A stretch of DNA of 64,000 nucleotides from NCBI GenBank assembly GCA_964372095.1, contig CAYJPV010000014.1, forward strand, positions 57,998-121,997. The letters are read 5' to 3'. Source of the DNA: CAYJPV01 sp964372095 (GTDB lineage: Bacteria; Acidobacteriota; Vicinamibacteria; Vicinamibacterales; JAKQTR01). The translations under genes and the position numbers were made by a program. The notes beneath the pieces were generated by a model that was not told where the DNA came from, searched no databases, and saw nothing but the letters and a program-made list of their open reading frames with translations. Of the stretch, positions 1 to 8,181 are shown one piece after another. The first letter of the stretch is position 1. The number at the start of each line of letters is the position of its first letter.

Positions 1-1775
1 TCTACGCCAACCAGGCGTTTGCCGCAGCCGGCAACGATGGGCCCGAGTGGCGGACGGTGCATCTCGGACTCGATGTGTTCTCGGCTCCGGGCACGCCGGT
101 GCTGGCGCCTCTTGATGGCATCGTGCACAGCGTGGCGGACAACGCCAACCCCCTCGACTACGGTCCGACCGTCATCCTGGAACACACCCCCGGACCTGTC
201 CGCTTCTACACCCTGTACGGTCACCTGAGCCGCGCGTCGGTTGCCGGCCTGCGCGAGGGCCAGTCCGTGGCGAAGGGCACCTGCATCGCCCGCCTCGGCG
301 ACGGGACCGAGAACGGCGGCTGGCCCCCGCATCTGCATTTCCAGGTGGTTGCGGACCTGCTCGATCGGCGCGGCGACTTCCCGGGCGTGGCGCGTCCGTC
401 CGACCGCCAGGTCTGGCTGAGTGTGTGCCCCGATCCAAACCTGATTGCCCGCCTGCCGGAGTCGACGACCGCACCACCTTATGTCACAGCCGATGCCTTG
501 CTGGACGGACGGCACCGGCACCTCGGCCCGTCGCTCAGCGTCTCTTACAGGCGCCCGCTCACCATCGTCCGGGGCTGGATGCAGCACCTGATCGACGCCG
601 ACGGTCGTGCGTACCTGGACGCCGTGAACAACGTGCCGCACGTCGGCCACTGCCACCCCCGGGTCGTGGAAGCCGGCCAGCGGCAGATGGCCGTGCTCAA
701 CACGAACACGCGATACCTGCACGAGGTCATCGGGCAGTACGCCGCACGGCTGTGCGAGACACTGCCGGAACCGCTGCGCGTCTGCTACTTCGTTAACTCG
801 GGCAGCGAGGCCAACGAACTCGCGCTGCGCCTGGCCCGGGCGGCCACTGGCAGCCGCGACACGATCGTGATCGAGGTGGGGTACCACGGCAACACGAACA
901 CGATCGTCGACATCAGTTCGTACAAGTTCGATGGTCCCGGCGGGGTCGGCGCTCCGCCGTGGGTGCACAAGGTGCCCATCCCGGACGTCTACCGGGGGGG
1001 CTACCGGGCTCCCGACCGCGACGCCGGGCGAAAATACGCCAGCCACGTTGCTGACGCTGCCGACCGCCTCGCGGCGGAAGGCCGGCGGCCGGGCGCGTTC
1101 ATCGCCGAGTCGATCCTGAGTTGCGGCGGGCAGGTGGTGCTGCCTCCTGGATATCTCGCGGCCGCGTACGACGCCGTCCGTACTGCCGGGGGCGTGTGCA
1201 TCGCCGACGAAGTGCAGGTCGGCATGGGCCGCGTGGGCACCCACTTCTGGGCATTCGAGACCCAGGGTGTCGTCCCGGACATCGTCACCATGGGAAAACC
1301 CGTGGGAAACGGTCACCCGCTGGGCATCGTGGTGACGACTCGGGCCATCGCGGACGCCTTCGCGAACGGGATGGAGTACTTCAACACGTTTGGCGGTAAC
1401 CCGGTGTCGTGCGCCATCGGGCTGGCCGTGCTGGACGTCATCCGGGATGAACGCCTGCAGGAGCGTGCCCTCGACGTCGGGAGCTACCTCCTTCAGCGCC
1501 TGCGGGGCCTGAAGGCCCGGCACGCACTGGTCGGTGACGTGCGCGGTCTCGGGCTGTTCTCCGGCATCGAGCTGGTCCGGGACCGGGTCACGCTGGAGCC
1601 TGCCGGCCACGAAGCCGGCTACGTGGCCAACCGCGTGCGCGACCGGGGCGTGCTGCTCAGCACCGACGGGCCATTCCACAACGTGCTGAAGATCAAACCG
1701 CCTCTGGTGTTCTCGCGCGCGGACGCCGACACGCTGGCCGACACGCTGGACGCGGTGCTGGCGGAACTGCGGTGA
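1..1775 (+). CDS. M23 peptidase-like domain fused to class III aminotransferase (5' truncated)
   Basis: The reading frame is open from base 3, so the gene begins upstream; the GTG at 57 is only an internal candidate start. Counting from that GTG, residues 2-6 (HLGLD) and the HLHF motif near residue 91 match the zinc-binding HxxxD and HxH pattern of LytM/M23 peptidases. From about residue 150 the protein is a fold-type I class III aminotransferase, with GSEAN for the PLP phosphate, ADEVQ for the ring aspartate, and Lys414 in MGKPVGNGH as the Schiff-base lysine. Bacterial proteins that join an aminoglycoside-phosphotransferase-like kinase, an M23 domain and an AGXT2L-like phospho-lyase are known; the kinase part would lie outside the window. 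By analogy with AGPHD1/AGXT2L, phosphorylation then elimination of an amino alcohol is a plausible pathway, but the substrate is unknown. Confidence 0.8.
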   Translation, partial: YANQAFAAAGNDGPEWRTVHLGLDVFSAPGTPVLAPLDGIVHSVADNANPLDYGPTVILEHTPGPVRFYTLYGHLSRASVAGLREGQSVAKGTCIARLGDGTENGGWPPHLHFQVVADLLDRRGDFPGVARPSDRQVWLSVCPDPNLIARLPESTTAPPYVTADALLDGRHRHLGPSLSVSYRRPLTIVRGWMQHLIDADGRAYLDAVNNVPHVGHCHPRVVEAGQRQMAVLNTNTRYLHEVIGQYAARLCETLPEPLRVCYFVNSGSEANELALRLARAATGSRDTIVIEVGYHGNTNTIVDISSYKFDGPGGVGAPPWVHKVPIPDVYRGGYRAPDRDAGRKYASHVADAADRLAAEGRRPGAFIAESILSCGGQVVLPPGYLAAAYDAVRTAGGVCIADEVQVGMGRVGTHFWAFETQGVVPDIVTMGKPVGNGHPLGIVVTTRAIADAFANGMEYFNTFGGNPVSCAIGLAVLDVIRDERLQERALDVGSYLLQRLRGLKARHALVGDVRGLGLFSGIELVRDRVTLEPAGHEAGYVANRVRDRGVLLSTDGPFHNVLKIKPPLVFSRADADTLADTLDAVLAELR

Positions 1776-1776
1776 G

Positions 1777-1862
1777 GCGTCCGGCTCGCTTCGACGTACT
1801 CAGCGCCTTCGGGAAGCCGGACGCCACGACATCTGACGTGGGGGCTGGCTTCAGCCAGCCCC
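1777..1862. repeat. Dispersed palindromic repeat, copy A
   Basis: Positions 1777-1824 are a 48-bp imperfect palindrome with 10-bp arms (GCGTCCGGCT and AGCCGGACGC). Positions 1841-1862 are a 22-bp palindrome beginning GGGGCTGGCT. The 48-bp part recurs at 17145-17192 with two differences. The element starts right after the aminotransferase stop and fills most of the spacer. Confidence 0.85.
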
Positions 1863-1935
1863 GAGGAACGTCCATGTCCCGAACTGTCGGACCGGATCTC
1901 TCGTCATACAGGGAGTCGCCTGCCAAGGAGTTCCT

Positions 1936-2943
1936 GTGTCTACTTCCAGACAAGTTCTGAGGCCGCTGCTCGCGTTGGCGGGCGCAGTCGCGCTCGCCGT
2001 CACAGGCCTCGCCGGTCAGCACGCTGCGCCGCCGGCTCCGATGCCGAACGATCTCGACGCGTTCATGGCCAAGGTTCTGGAGAAACGCAACGAGAACTGG
2101 CGGACGCTCCACGACTACATCCTCAGCGAACGCGAGGCATTCGAGATCCTCGGCCCGCTCGGATTCCCCCTGCACAACCTCCGGCGCGAGTTCCAGTGGT
2201 TCGTCAAGGAGGGGTACCTGGTCCGCAGTCCGGTGAAGTCGAACGGCGTCGCGATCTCGGCGGACGACCGGGCCAAGTACGAGAATGAATGGCTCGAGGA
2301 CGAGAAGCGGCGCGAAGAGAAAGCCCGGAAGAAGCAGGCCAAGGACGCTGAATCGCGCGAAGTGCAGCTTCGGGTGTCAGCGACCGGCGACATGGAACTG
2401 TCAGGCCTGGCCAGCCAGGGGTCGGAGCCCCGTTTCATTTCCGAGGCGTACTTCATGCGGTTCAAGTTCGAGCCCGGCAATTATTACTTCGCCGGGCGTG
2501 AACAACTCGACGGGCGCGACGTCCTCAGGATCGAGTACCTGCCGGCCAACCTGTTCAACGACTCGAAGAAGTCAGAGAGCACGCGTGACGTGAAGGCGCA
2601 GGACGACGACGAGAAACTCGACCGCGCGATGAACAAGACGTCGATGGTCACGATGTGGATCGACCCCCAGGAGTACCAGATCGTCCGATTTACCTTCGAC
2701 AACGTGGACTGGGGGTTCTTGCCGGGCCGGCAGATCGTCCGCATCGACGAAACGCGGGCGTCCATGACGATGGGGAGGGTGTTCGAGCACATCTGGTTGC
2801 CGCGTGACGTGACGTTCACGGGAGCGGCCACGTTTGCGCCGGGCACGCTGCGTTTCACCTATCGCCGCGAGTTCTACGATTACCGGCGAGGCGAGGTCAG
2901 CGCGAAGATCCGGGCGTACGTGCCGAAGGAGCCGCAGTCATGA
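1936..2943 (+). CDS. Secreted protein of unknown function, partner of Omp85 gene
   Basis: The start is a GTG at 1936, preceded by AAGGAG at 1926-1931. The 335-residue product opens with a hydrophobic signal segment (residues about 9-27), then a helical region and a strongly charged Lys/Glu stretch near residues 110-140. The second half alternates polar and aromatic residues as in a beta-rich fold, with WIDPQEYQIVRF and later RFTYRREFYDYRRGEV. This recalls LolA/LolB-like or RseB-like lipid-binding folds, but that is inference. Its last codons overlap the start of the Omp85 gene by 4 nt (ATGA), so the two are probably co-translated. A role in the envelope is likely; no specific function can be given. 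Confidence 0.75.
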   Translation: MSTSRQVLRPLLALAGAVALAVTGLAGQHAAPPAPMPNDLDAFMAKVLEKRNENWRTLHDYILSEREAFEILGPLGFPLHNLRREFQWFVKEGYLVRSPVKSNGVAISADDRAKYENEWLEDEKRREEKARKKQAKDAESREVQLRVSATGDMELSGLASQGSEPRFISEAYFMRFKFEPGNYYFAGREQLDGRDVLRIEYLPANLFNDSKKSESTRDVKAQDDDEKLDRAMNKTSMVTMWIDPQEYQIVRFTFDNVDWGFLPGRQIVRIDETRASMTMGRVFEHIWLPRDVTFTGAATFAPGTLRFTYRREFYDYRRGEVSAKIRAYVPKEPQS

Positions 2944-4199
2944 CCCGGGCGTGTCTGGCCCTGATCGGCCTCCTCGCCGTCGCGGCGGTCGCGCCGGCGG
3001 CGGCGCAGGAGGGACAAGCCGTCACTGACATCCGCATTCACGGCAACTATCGAACGCCTGACGATCGGATCATTCAGATCGCCGGGCTCACGCTGGGCCA
3101 GCCGATTCCGCCGGGGGGCGTCGACGCGGTCGTCAGGAGGCTCAAGCACAGCGGCCTCTTCGTGGACGTGGAGGTGCGCCGGCGGTTCCGGTCGCTGGAC
3201 GAACACGGCGACATCGCCGTGCTGATCATCGTGCAGGAGATTCCCGGCAGCGTCATCGACGTTCCGGCCGGCCCGCCGAACCCGTTCCGGCGCTTCGGGA
3301 ACAGCGCCATGTTCTCGCCCATTCTCGACTACGTGGACGGATACGGGTTCACGTACGGCGCGCGCACGAGTTTCGTGCACGTCCTCGGCAAAGAAGGACG
3401 GCTGTCGCTGCCCATGTCGTGGGGCGCGCGCAAGCAGGTGGCCGTCGAGGCCGACAAGACGTTCCAGGCCGGGCCGGTCAGCCGCATCAGCGCCGCAGCC
3501 AGCTGGTCGCGCCGGGAGAACCCCGCGTTCAACCTGGACGACGAGCGACGGGAAGTGACGGGAGAGATTGTCGTCCCGCTGAAGCGGCGGGTCGTGCAGG
3601 CCGGGCTCACGGGGGGATTCAGCGAGGTGCAGTTCGGAAGCGGTCGCGAAAACCTCGTCACATACGGCGCGCGGGCCGTCGTTGACACCAGGACGAACCC
3701 CGCATTCCCGCGCAACGCGGTGTACGGCACAGCGGGCTGGCGGGTGCTCGAGCCGGAAATCGGCCCTCGGGTCAATCGTTTCCGGTACGAGGGCCAGGGG
3801 TACCTGGGTCTGATCGGATCGACGGTCCTGGCCGTGCGCGGTATCGCCGAGACGGCGGATGGACCACTGCCGGCGTACGAGAAGGCCCTGGCCGGCGGCA
3901 GCGCCACGCTGCGCGGCTTCCGGGCAGGCTCGTTCGTGGGCGACAATCTCGCGGCGGGCAGTATCGAACTGCGCATCCCGTCCCACTCGGCGATGCGGTT
4001 GGGCCAGAACGGCTTCACGCTTTTCGCCGACGCAGCTGCCGCATGCGACGATGGGACCAGGCTCCGGGACGCCACGTGGCACTACGGCGTGGGCGCAGGC
4101 TGGTACCTGCGCGCGCCGCTCATCAACCTCAACATCGATGTGGCGTACGGCATCGATCGTGGTGCGCGGGTCCACGTGAATGGGGGGTTCAAGTTCTAG
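2940..4199 (+). CDS. Small BamA/TamA-family (Omp85) outer-membrane protein
   Basis: The ATG at 2940 lies inside the stop region of the upstream gene, with AAGGAG a few bases before it. The 419-residue product has a signal peptide (residues 1-23, ending AAAQE), one POTRA-like domain (about 27-105, with ITDIRIHGNYRT-like start and GLFVDVEVRR), then a beta-barrel of about 300 residues. GGSATLRGFRAGSF contains the RGF signature of the Omp85 L6 loop, and the chain ends in Phe like most barrel proteins. BamA has five POTRA domains and TamA three, so this is a minimal member. It probably inserts or exports something at the outer membrane, perhaps with the overlapping secreted protein. Confidence 0.85.
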   Translation: MTRACLALIGLLAVAAVAPAAAQEGQAVTDIRIHGNYRTPDDRIIQIAGLTLGQPIPPGGVDAVVRRLKHSGLFVDVEVRRRFRSLDEHGDIAVLIIVQEIPGSVIDVPAGPPNPFRRFGNSAMFSPILDYVDGYGFTYGARTSFVHVLGKEGRLSLPMSWGARKQVAVEADKTFQAGPVSRISAAASWSRRENPAFNLDDERREVTGEIVVPLKRRVVQAGLTGGFSEVQFGSGRENLVTYGARAVVDTRTNPAFPRNAVYGTAGWRVLEPEIGPRVNRFRYEGQGYLGLIGSTVLAVRGIAETADGPLPAYEKALAGGSATLRGFRAGSFVGDNLAAGSIELRIPSHSAMRLGQNGFTLFADAAAACDDGTRLRDATWHYGVGAGWYLRAPLINLNIDVAYGIDRGARVHVNGGFKF

Positions 4200-4412
4200 G
4201 GATTGGGGATTAGGGGTTGGGGATTGGGCGGAGTAGACAGTAGGAAGTAGACAGTAGGAAGGTGAAAGAGCTTCTTCGGCTCGTCCTGTCTACTGACTAC
4301 TGACTACTGCCTACTTCCTACTTCCTGCTGCTGCCCCATGTCCCATGCCCCTTGTCCCTTGCCTTTCCCGAGTCCCGAGCCCCGAGCCCCAAGTCCCGAG
4401 TCAGAAGAGCGA
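4198..4412. repeat. Heptamer tandem repeats, cluster 1
   Basis: The spacer carries successive 7-bp arrays: GATTGGG-type (from 4201), AGTAGAC/AGTAGGA (from 4231), TGACTAC (about 4290), TTGCCCC-type (about 4350) and CCCCGAG/TCCCGAG (from about 4368). The last array abuts or slightly overlaps the 3' end of the convergent barrel gene. No coding potential is seen. Confidence 0.8.
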
Positions 4413-5120
4413 CACGGCGGCGCCGATGCGGAGGTCGAATGCGTGGGCACGGAGCGGGTCGCTGACGATGGAGGTGGGCTGGCCGTCTCTCTTGACTGTC
4501 ACCGTCACGGTGGGTTGAGAGAAGGTATATCCCGCAGACCCAATGAGGGCGAAGCGCGGCGCCAGCGCCAGGATCGCACCGACCCGGGGTCCCGCCGACC
4601 AGGAGTGGTCAATCGATACGGCCACGGTGACACCTGGAGGCATGGCACGGTCCACGGTCACCTTGTTGAACGAGTAGCCCGCCACGATACCCGCGGACGT
4701 CCGCAGGCGCCCTGTCACCACGTTATAGCCGAGACCCGCCATGACTGGGCGCACGGAGAGAGCCCCTGCTGTCACGGGCCCGTCCGGCGTCGCGACCTGG
4801 AGATCCACTTCGTATGCGCTGAAGCCGAACGACGGACCCCAGCCTTCCCGCCGTGAGTTCCAGCGAAAGAAAGGCGACACTCGGTGGCGCCTGCCGACGT
4901 CTGCGTCGAGCGTCTCGACCACGCCCCACGTGGCACCTGCCAGGAAACGGCCTTTCAGCATCCACGAGTCGGTCTTCGACTCGGCCCGCGGCTCCGTCCC
5001 GGGTTCTGAGGGAGCCTGGGCGAAGGCGCCCGGCGACGGAGGGGGGGTGCCGGCTTGCCCTGACGCTGGCACACTCAGGACGACGACGAACACGAAACTG
5101 AGTAACACGTGGCGGTGCAT
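4401..5120 (-). CDS. Small outer-membrane beta-barrel protein, function unknown
   Basis: The start is set at the ATG at 5120, because the residues before it are unlike a protein while MHRHVLLSFVFVVVLSVPAS is a clear signal peptide. A purine-rich AGAAAGAA lies just upstream. The mature part of the 239-residue product begins with a Pro/Ala/Glu-rich stretch, then alternating strands such as GWGPSFGFSAYEVDLQVAT and RLRTSAGIVAGYSFNKVTV, and ends in Leu-Phe, as expected of an 8- to 10-stranded barrel. It resembles OmpW/OmpA-like porin folds in general shape only. It is divergent from the mscS gene, with 72 bp between the two starts. Confidence 0.7.
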   Translation of the reverse strand: MHRHVLLSFVFVVVLSVPASGQAGTPPPSPGAFAQAPSEPGTEPRAESKTDSWMLKGRFLAGATWGVVETLDADVGRRHRVSPFFRWNSRREGWGPSFGFSAYEVDLQVATPDGPVTAGALSVRPVMAGLGYNVVTGRLRTSAGIVAGYSFNKVTVDRAMPPGVTVAVSIDHSWSAGPRVGAILALAPRFALIGSAGYTFSQPTVTVTVKRDGQPTSIVSDPLRAHAFDLRIGAAVSLF

Positions 5121-5181
5121 GGTTCTTTCTGTCAGACGCTGCGTTCCGATGCGGGGATCCGGTCTGACGGCCGTCTGTGCG

Positions 5182-5187
5182 TAGAAT
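5182..5187 (+). promoter_or_regulatory. TAGAAT -10-like box, probable leaderless start of mscS
   Basis: TAGAAT ends 5 nt before the ATG at 5193 and no Shine-Dalgarno sequence is present. This spacing would place the transcription start at the A of ATG. No convincing -35 is visible. Confidence 0.5.
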
Positions 5188-5192
5188 GAAGC

Positions 5193-6836
5193 ATGGCACG
5201 GCACATCACGACACGACACCTCCGGCGCTGGCTCCTGGTCCTTGCGGTAACGGTGCTGGCTGTTGCGGCGGACTGTCTCGCCGGTGCGCAGTCGCTGCCG
5301 GGCATGCAACCGCCGGCCCAGGCGGCGGCGCCGGGCGAAGACCCGCTCAAACGCGACACGCCGAGGGGTTCGCTACTGGGCTTTGTCACGGCGGCCCAGG
5401 CCGGCAAGGACCGGGTTGCCGCCGAGTATCTGGAGTGGAAACGCAACAAGCTCGACATCTCACGGGACGAAGCCGCCCGTCAGCTGATGTTCGCCCTGAA
5501 TCATGGATTTGAAGGCAACCTCGAACGGCTGAGCCGCGCCCCCGAAGGATCGCTGACCGACGGGCTCCCGGCCGACAAGGAACACGTCGGCAGTGTCGTG
5601 CTCGCCAATGGCGAACGAGTGGACATCGTGCTGAGCCGCGTCACGGACCCTGATGGCGCAGCCCCCCTGTGGCTGGTCGCGGCCGAGACCGTCGCCGAGA
5701 TTCCTCGGCTGCACAAGCAGAGCGGCCTGCCCGAGATCGAGCGGGCGCTGCCGCGCGAATTGACACGTGCCCAGTTCGGCGGCTTACCGCTGTGGGTGCC
5801 GCTGGCTCTCCTGCTTCTGCTCCCGGTGATCTACTACGGCATCCGGTTCCTGCTGGGCTGTGCCGCGTGGGTGGTCAAGCTTGGGGCGCGGCTCGGCCAC
5901 AAATCAGGCCCGCCGTGGATCCGCGACGCGTGGCAGGCGTTGTCACGGCCGACAGCCTTCCTGATGACCGTCCTGCTGCACGGGGCCGCAGGGCAACGAA
6001 TCGGCATTCCGCTCTACCACCGTTTCTGGTTCTCGAGGACGATCACGATCCTCCTGCTGGGCGGTTTCATCTGGTGGCTGTGGCGACTGCAGGACCTGGT
6101 GGCCGGACGTGTACGCACGTACCTCGAGGCCGCCAACCCGGGCAGGGCCCAGTCGACGTACATCATCGGCCGCCGCGCCCTCCAGATCCTGACGGTCATC
6201 GTCATCATCCTGGTCACTCTGGCCGCCTTCGGCGTCGATCTCAGCGCCACGCTGGCCGGTCTCGGCATCGGAGGCCTGGCGCTGGCGTTCGCGGCACAGA
6301 AGACGCTCGAGAACGTCTTCGCGGGCATCTCGGTACTCGGCGACCGTTCCGTGGTCGTGGGCGACTACTGCCAGATCGGCAAGCACGTCGGCACGGTCGA
6401 AGACGTCGGATTGCGGACGATGCGGCTGCGCACACTGGGCCGGACGATCGTGCACGTTCCGAACGGCACGCTGGCCACGTCGGAGGTCGAGAACTTTTCG
6501 CGCCGGGACCGGTTCCTGTTCCAGACCACGGTCGGCCTTCGCTACGAGACCACACCGGAGCAGCTCGCACGGGTCCTTGCCTTACTTCGCGACATGCTGG
6601 CCGCCGAATCCCTTGTCGATCAGGCATCGCAGCGGGTGCGCTTCGTCAAACTGGGGGCCTACTCGCTGGACGTCGAGGTCTTCGCGTTCTTCCAGGTAGC
6701 CGACTACCCGGCGTTTCTGGCCGAGCAGGAGCGGATGCTGATGCGTATCATGCAACTCGTCGCCGAGGCCGGCACGGGTTTCGCCTTCCCGTCGCAGACG
6801 CTGTACCTGCACGGGGGTGGGGGCCTGAATTTTTAA
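5193..6836 (+). CDS. MscS-family mechanosensitive channel with long periplasmic N-terminus
   Basis: The 547-residue product starts at an ATG without a Shine-Dalgarno site. It has a signal peptide (residues about 10-30), a periplasmic region of about 160 residues, then transmembrane segments near residues 200-225, 250-265, 278-295 and 325-350. The MscS core follows: the pore helix LAGLGIGGLALAFAAQKTLE, then the cytoplasmic beta domain with VGDYCQIG and VHVPNGTLATSEVENFS. It would open under membrane tension during osmotic downshock. The last residues (LYLHGGGGLNF) and the stop at 6834-6836 lie in G-rich sequence running into an N gap, so the true C-terminus is uncertain. Confidence 0.88.
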   Translation: MARHITTRHLRRWLLVLAVTVLAVAADCLAGAQSLPGMQPPAQAAAPGEDPLKRDTPRGSLLGFVTAAQAGKDRVAAEYLEWKRNKLDISRDEAARQLMFALNHGFEGNLERLSRAPEGSLTDGLPADKEHVGSVVLANGERVDIVLSRVTDPDGAAPLWLVAAETVAEIPRLHKQSGLPEIERALPRELTRAQFGGLPLWVPLALLLLLPVIYYGIRFLLGCAAWVVKLGARLGHKSGPPWIRDAWQALSRPTAFLMTVLLHGAAGQRIGIPLYHRFWFSRTITILLLGGFIWWLWRLQDLVAGRVRTYLEAANPGRAQSTYIIGRRALQILTVIVIILVTLAAFGVDLSATLAGLGIGGLALAFAAQKTLENVFAGISVLGDRSVVVGDYCQIGKHVGTVEDVGLRTMRLRTLGRTIVHVPNGTLATSEVENFSRRDRFLFQTTVGLRYETTPEQLARVLALLRDMLAAESLVDQASQRVRFVKLGAYSLDVEVFAFFQVADYPAFLAEQERMLMRIMQLVAEAGTGFAFPSQTLYLHGGGGLNF

Positions 6837-6859
6837 GGTGTGGGCGGAGAAAAGAGGCC

Positions 6860-6869
6860 NNNNNNNNNN
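6860..6869. other. Assembly gap 1 (10 N)
   Basis: Ten Ns with abnormal flanks: G-rich on the left, C homopolymers on the right (about 6890-6925). The flanks look like low-quality contig ends, so about 6795-6930 should not be trusted. Confidence 0.95.
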
Positions 6870-6953
6870 CCATATACTTCCCCAGGCTGACCCCCCCCTA
6901 ACCACACCACCCCCCCCCCCACCCCGGGTACCGTTTTGTGACACGATATCGCG

Positions 6954-8147
6954 ATGTCCGAAGTGATCATTGAGCCGCCTGCCCCGCCGGGGCCCCGACT
7001 GCCCTTGCGCGACGTCCTGGACGGCGCTGTGGTCCTTGCGCCGCTCACCAAGGGCTGCAATCTGCCTTATCGGCGGCTCTGCGTCGAACTCGGCGCGCGG
7101 GTGACGATGAGCGAAATGACGGTGGCGCGGCGGCTCAAGCAGCGCCGCCGTGGCGAGTACGCGCTGATCCGGCGCGCTGAAGCCGAGCCGTTCTTCGGCG
7201 TCCAGTTGGCCGGCACGGATCCGGAGGAAATGGGCTGGGCCGCCGCGCTCGTCGAATCCCGAGGCGCCGACCTGGTGGACCTGAACTGCGGCTGTCCTAT
7301 CGACTACTTCACGCGCAAGGGCCTGGGCGCGGCGCTGTCGCGCCAGCCTGGCAAGATCCGGCGGATCGTCGAAGGGATGAAACGGGCGGTCGCGCACATC
7401 CCCGTCAGCGCCAAGATCCGGCTGGGGTGGAACGATGATTCGCGCAATCACGTGGAGCAGGCCCGGGCCCCCCCCGCCCGGGCCGCCCCCCCCGCAAAAA
7501 CGCAAATACCCCCCCCCCCCCCGCNNNNNNNNNNCGATGATCGCGTCGACGGCGGCGCCGACGCGATCATCGTGCATGGCCGCACCCGCAACGCGCGCTA
7601 CCGCCAGGCCGCCGACTGGGACACCGTCGGCGAGGTGGTGGCGGCGGTCTCCGTGCCGGTCATCGGCAACGGCGATATCCTGTTTCCCCACGACGTTGCC
7701 GCCGCCCGTGCCCGGTCGGGTTGTGCGGCAGTCATGGTGGGCCGGGGCGCACTCATCAAACCGTGGATCTTCCGTGAGGCGGACGGCGGCTACTGGGATA
7801 TCACGGCCGACGAACGGGTGACGCTCTATCGCCGGTACGTGGCGATTGCCCGCGAACACTGGGGCGAAGACGACCATGGGCGGACGCGGGCGCGGGAATT
7901 CCTGCGCTGGCACCTCGGGTTCTGGTGCCGCTATACGCCCCGGTTTGCCGACGGGTCCTTCCCGTCGATGCAGGCACGAAACGACGCAAGTTTTGCCCGG
8001 TCGCCGCTGGAGGCGCTGCTGGCACGCGGCGACGACGCGGGCCTGGACTGGCTGGCGGACCGGCTGATCGCCGATGATGACGTGGATCCGGAGCAGGCGC
8101 CCCCGCCGTCGGAGTCCGTCCAGGGGGAGCTAGAGGCCAGGGGCTAG
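6954..8147 (+). CDS. tRNA-dihydrouridine synthase, interrupted by an assembly gap
   Basis: The product is a TIM-barrel flavoenzyme that reduces uridine in the D-loop of tRNA. LAPLTKGCNLPYRRL-type N-terminus, EPFFGVQLAG, the catalytic-cysteine region DLNCGCPIDYFTRKG, VSAKIRLGWND and IIVHGRTRNARY are all in family order, followed by VIGNGDI and VMVGRGAL of the phosphate-binding part; the ending resembles the Dus/Dus3 type. About 70-75 bp around the Ns (7471 to about 7545) do not belong: family members go directly from the VEQARA region to VDGGADAII. The frame stays open through the insert by chance, so the displayed length (397 residues) is too long. The last codons lie in a CTAGAGG heptamer array. 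Confidence 0.85.
   Translation: MSEVIIEPPAPPGPRLPLRDVLDGAVVLAPLTKGCNLPYRRLCVELGARVTMSEMTVARRLKQRRRGEYALIRRAEAEPFFGVQLAGTDPEEMGWAAALVESRGADLVDLNCGCPIDYFTRKGLGAALSRQPGKIRRIVEGMKRAVAHIPVSAKIRLGWNDDSRNHVEQARAPPARAAPPAKTQIPPPPPXXXXDDRVDGGADAIIVHGRTRNARYRQAADWDTVGEVVAAVSVPVIGNGDILFPHDVAAARARSGCAAVMVGRGALIKPWIFREADGGYWDITADERVTLYRRYVAIAREHWGEDDHGRTRAREFLRWHLGFWCRYTPRFADGSFPSMQARNDASFARSPLEALLARGDDAGLDWLADRLIADDDVDPEQAPPPSESVQGELEARG
7525..7534. other. Assembly gap 2 (10 N) inside the dus gene
   Basis: The left flank (about 7471-7524) is C homopolymer with stray bases. The right flank starts with a 14-base sequence (7535-7548) that is the exact reverse complement of 7559-7572, a fold-back artefact typical of contig ends. 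Confidence 0.95.
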
Positions 8148-8170
8148 AGGCTAGAGGCTAGAGGCTAGGG
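8129..8170. repeat. Heptamer repeats (GCTAGAG)n, cluster 2
   Basis: Six or so imperfect copies of a 7-bp unit (GCTAGAG/GCTAGGG). The dus stop codon at 8145-8147 lies within it, and the array ends just before the gpmA start region. Confidence 0.85.
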
Positions 8171-8181
8171 AGAGAGCAGAG

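Noticed and set aside
6860..7534. Poly-C tracts near gaps as possible phase-variable switches
   Set aside because: They occur only at N gaps together with garbled or folded-back sequence, so they are sequencing artefacts.
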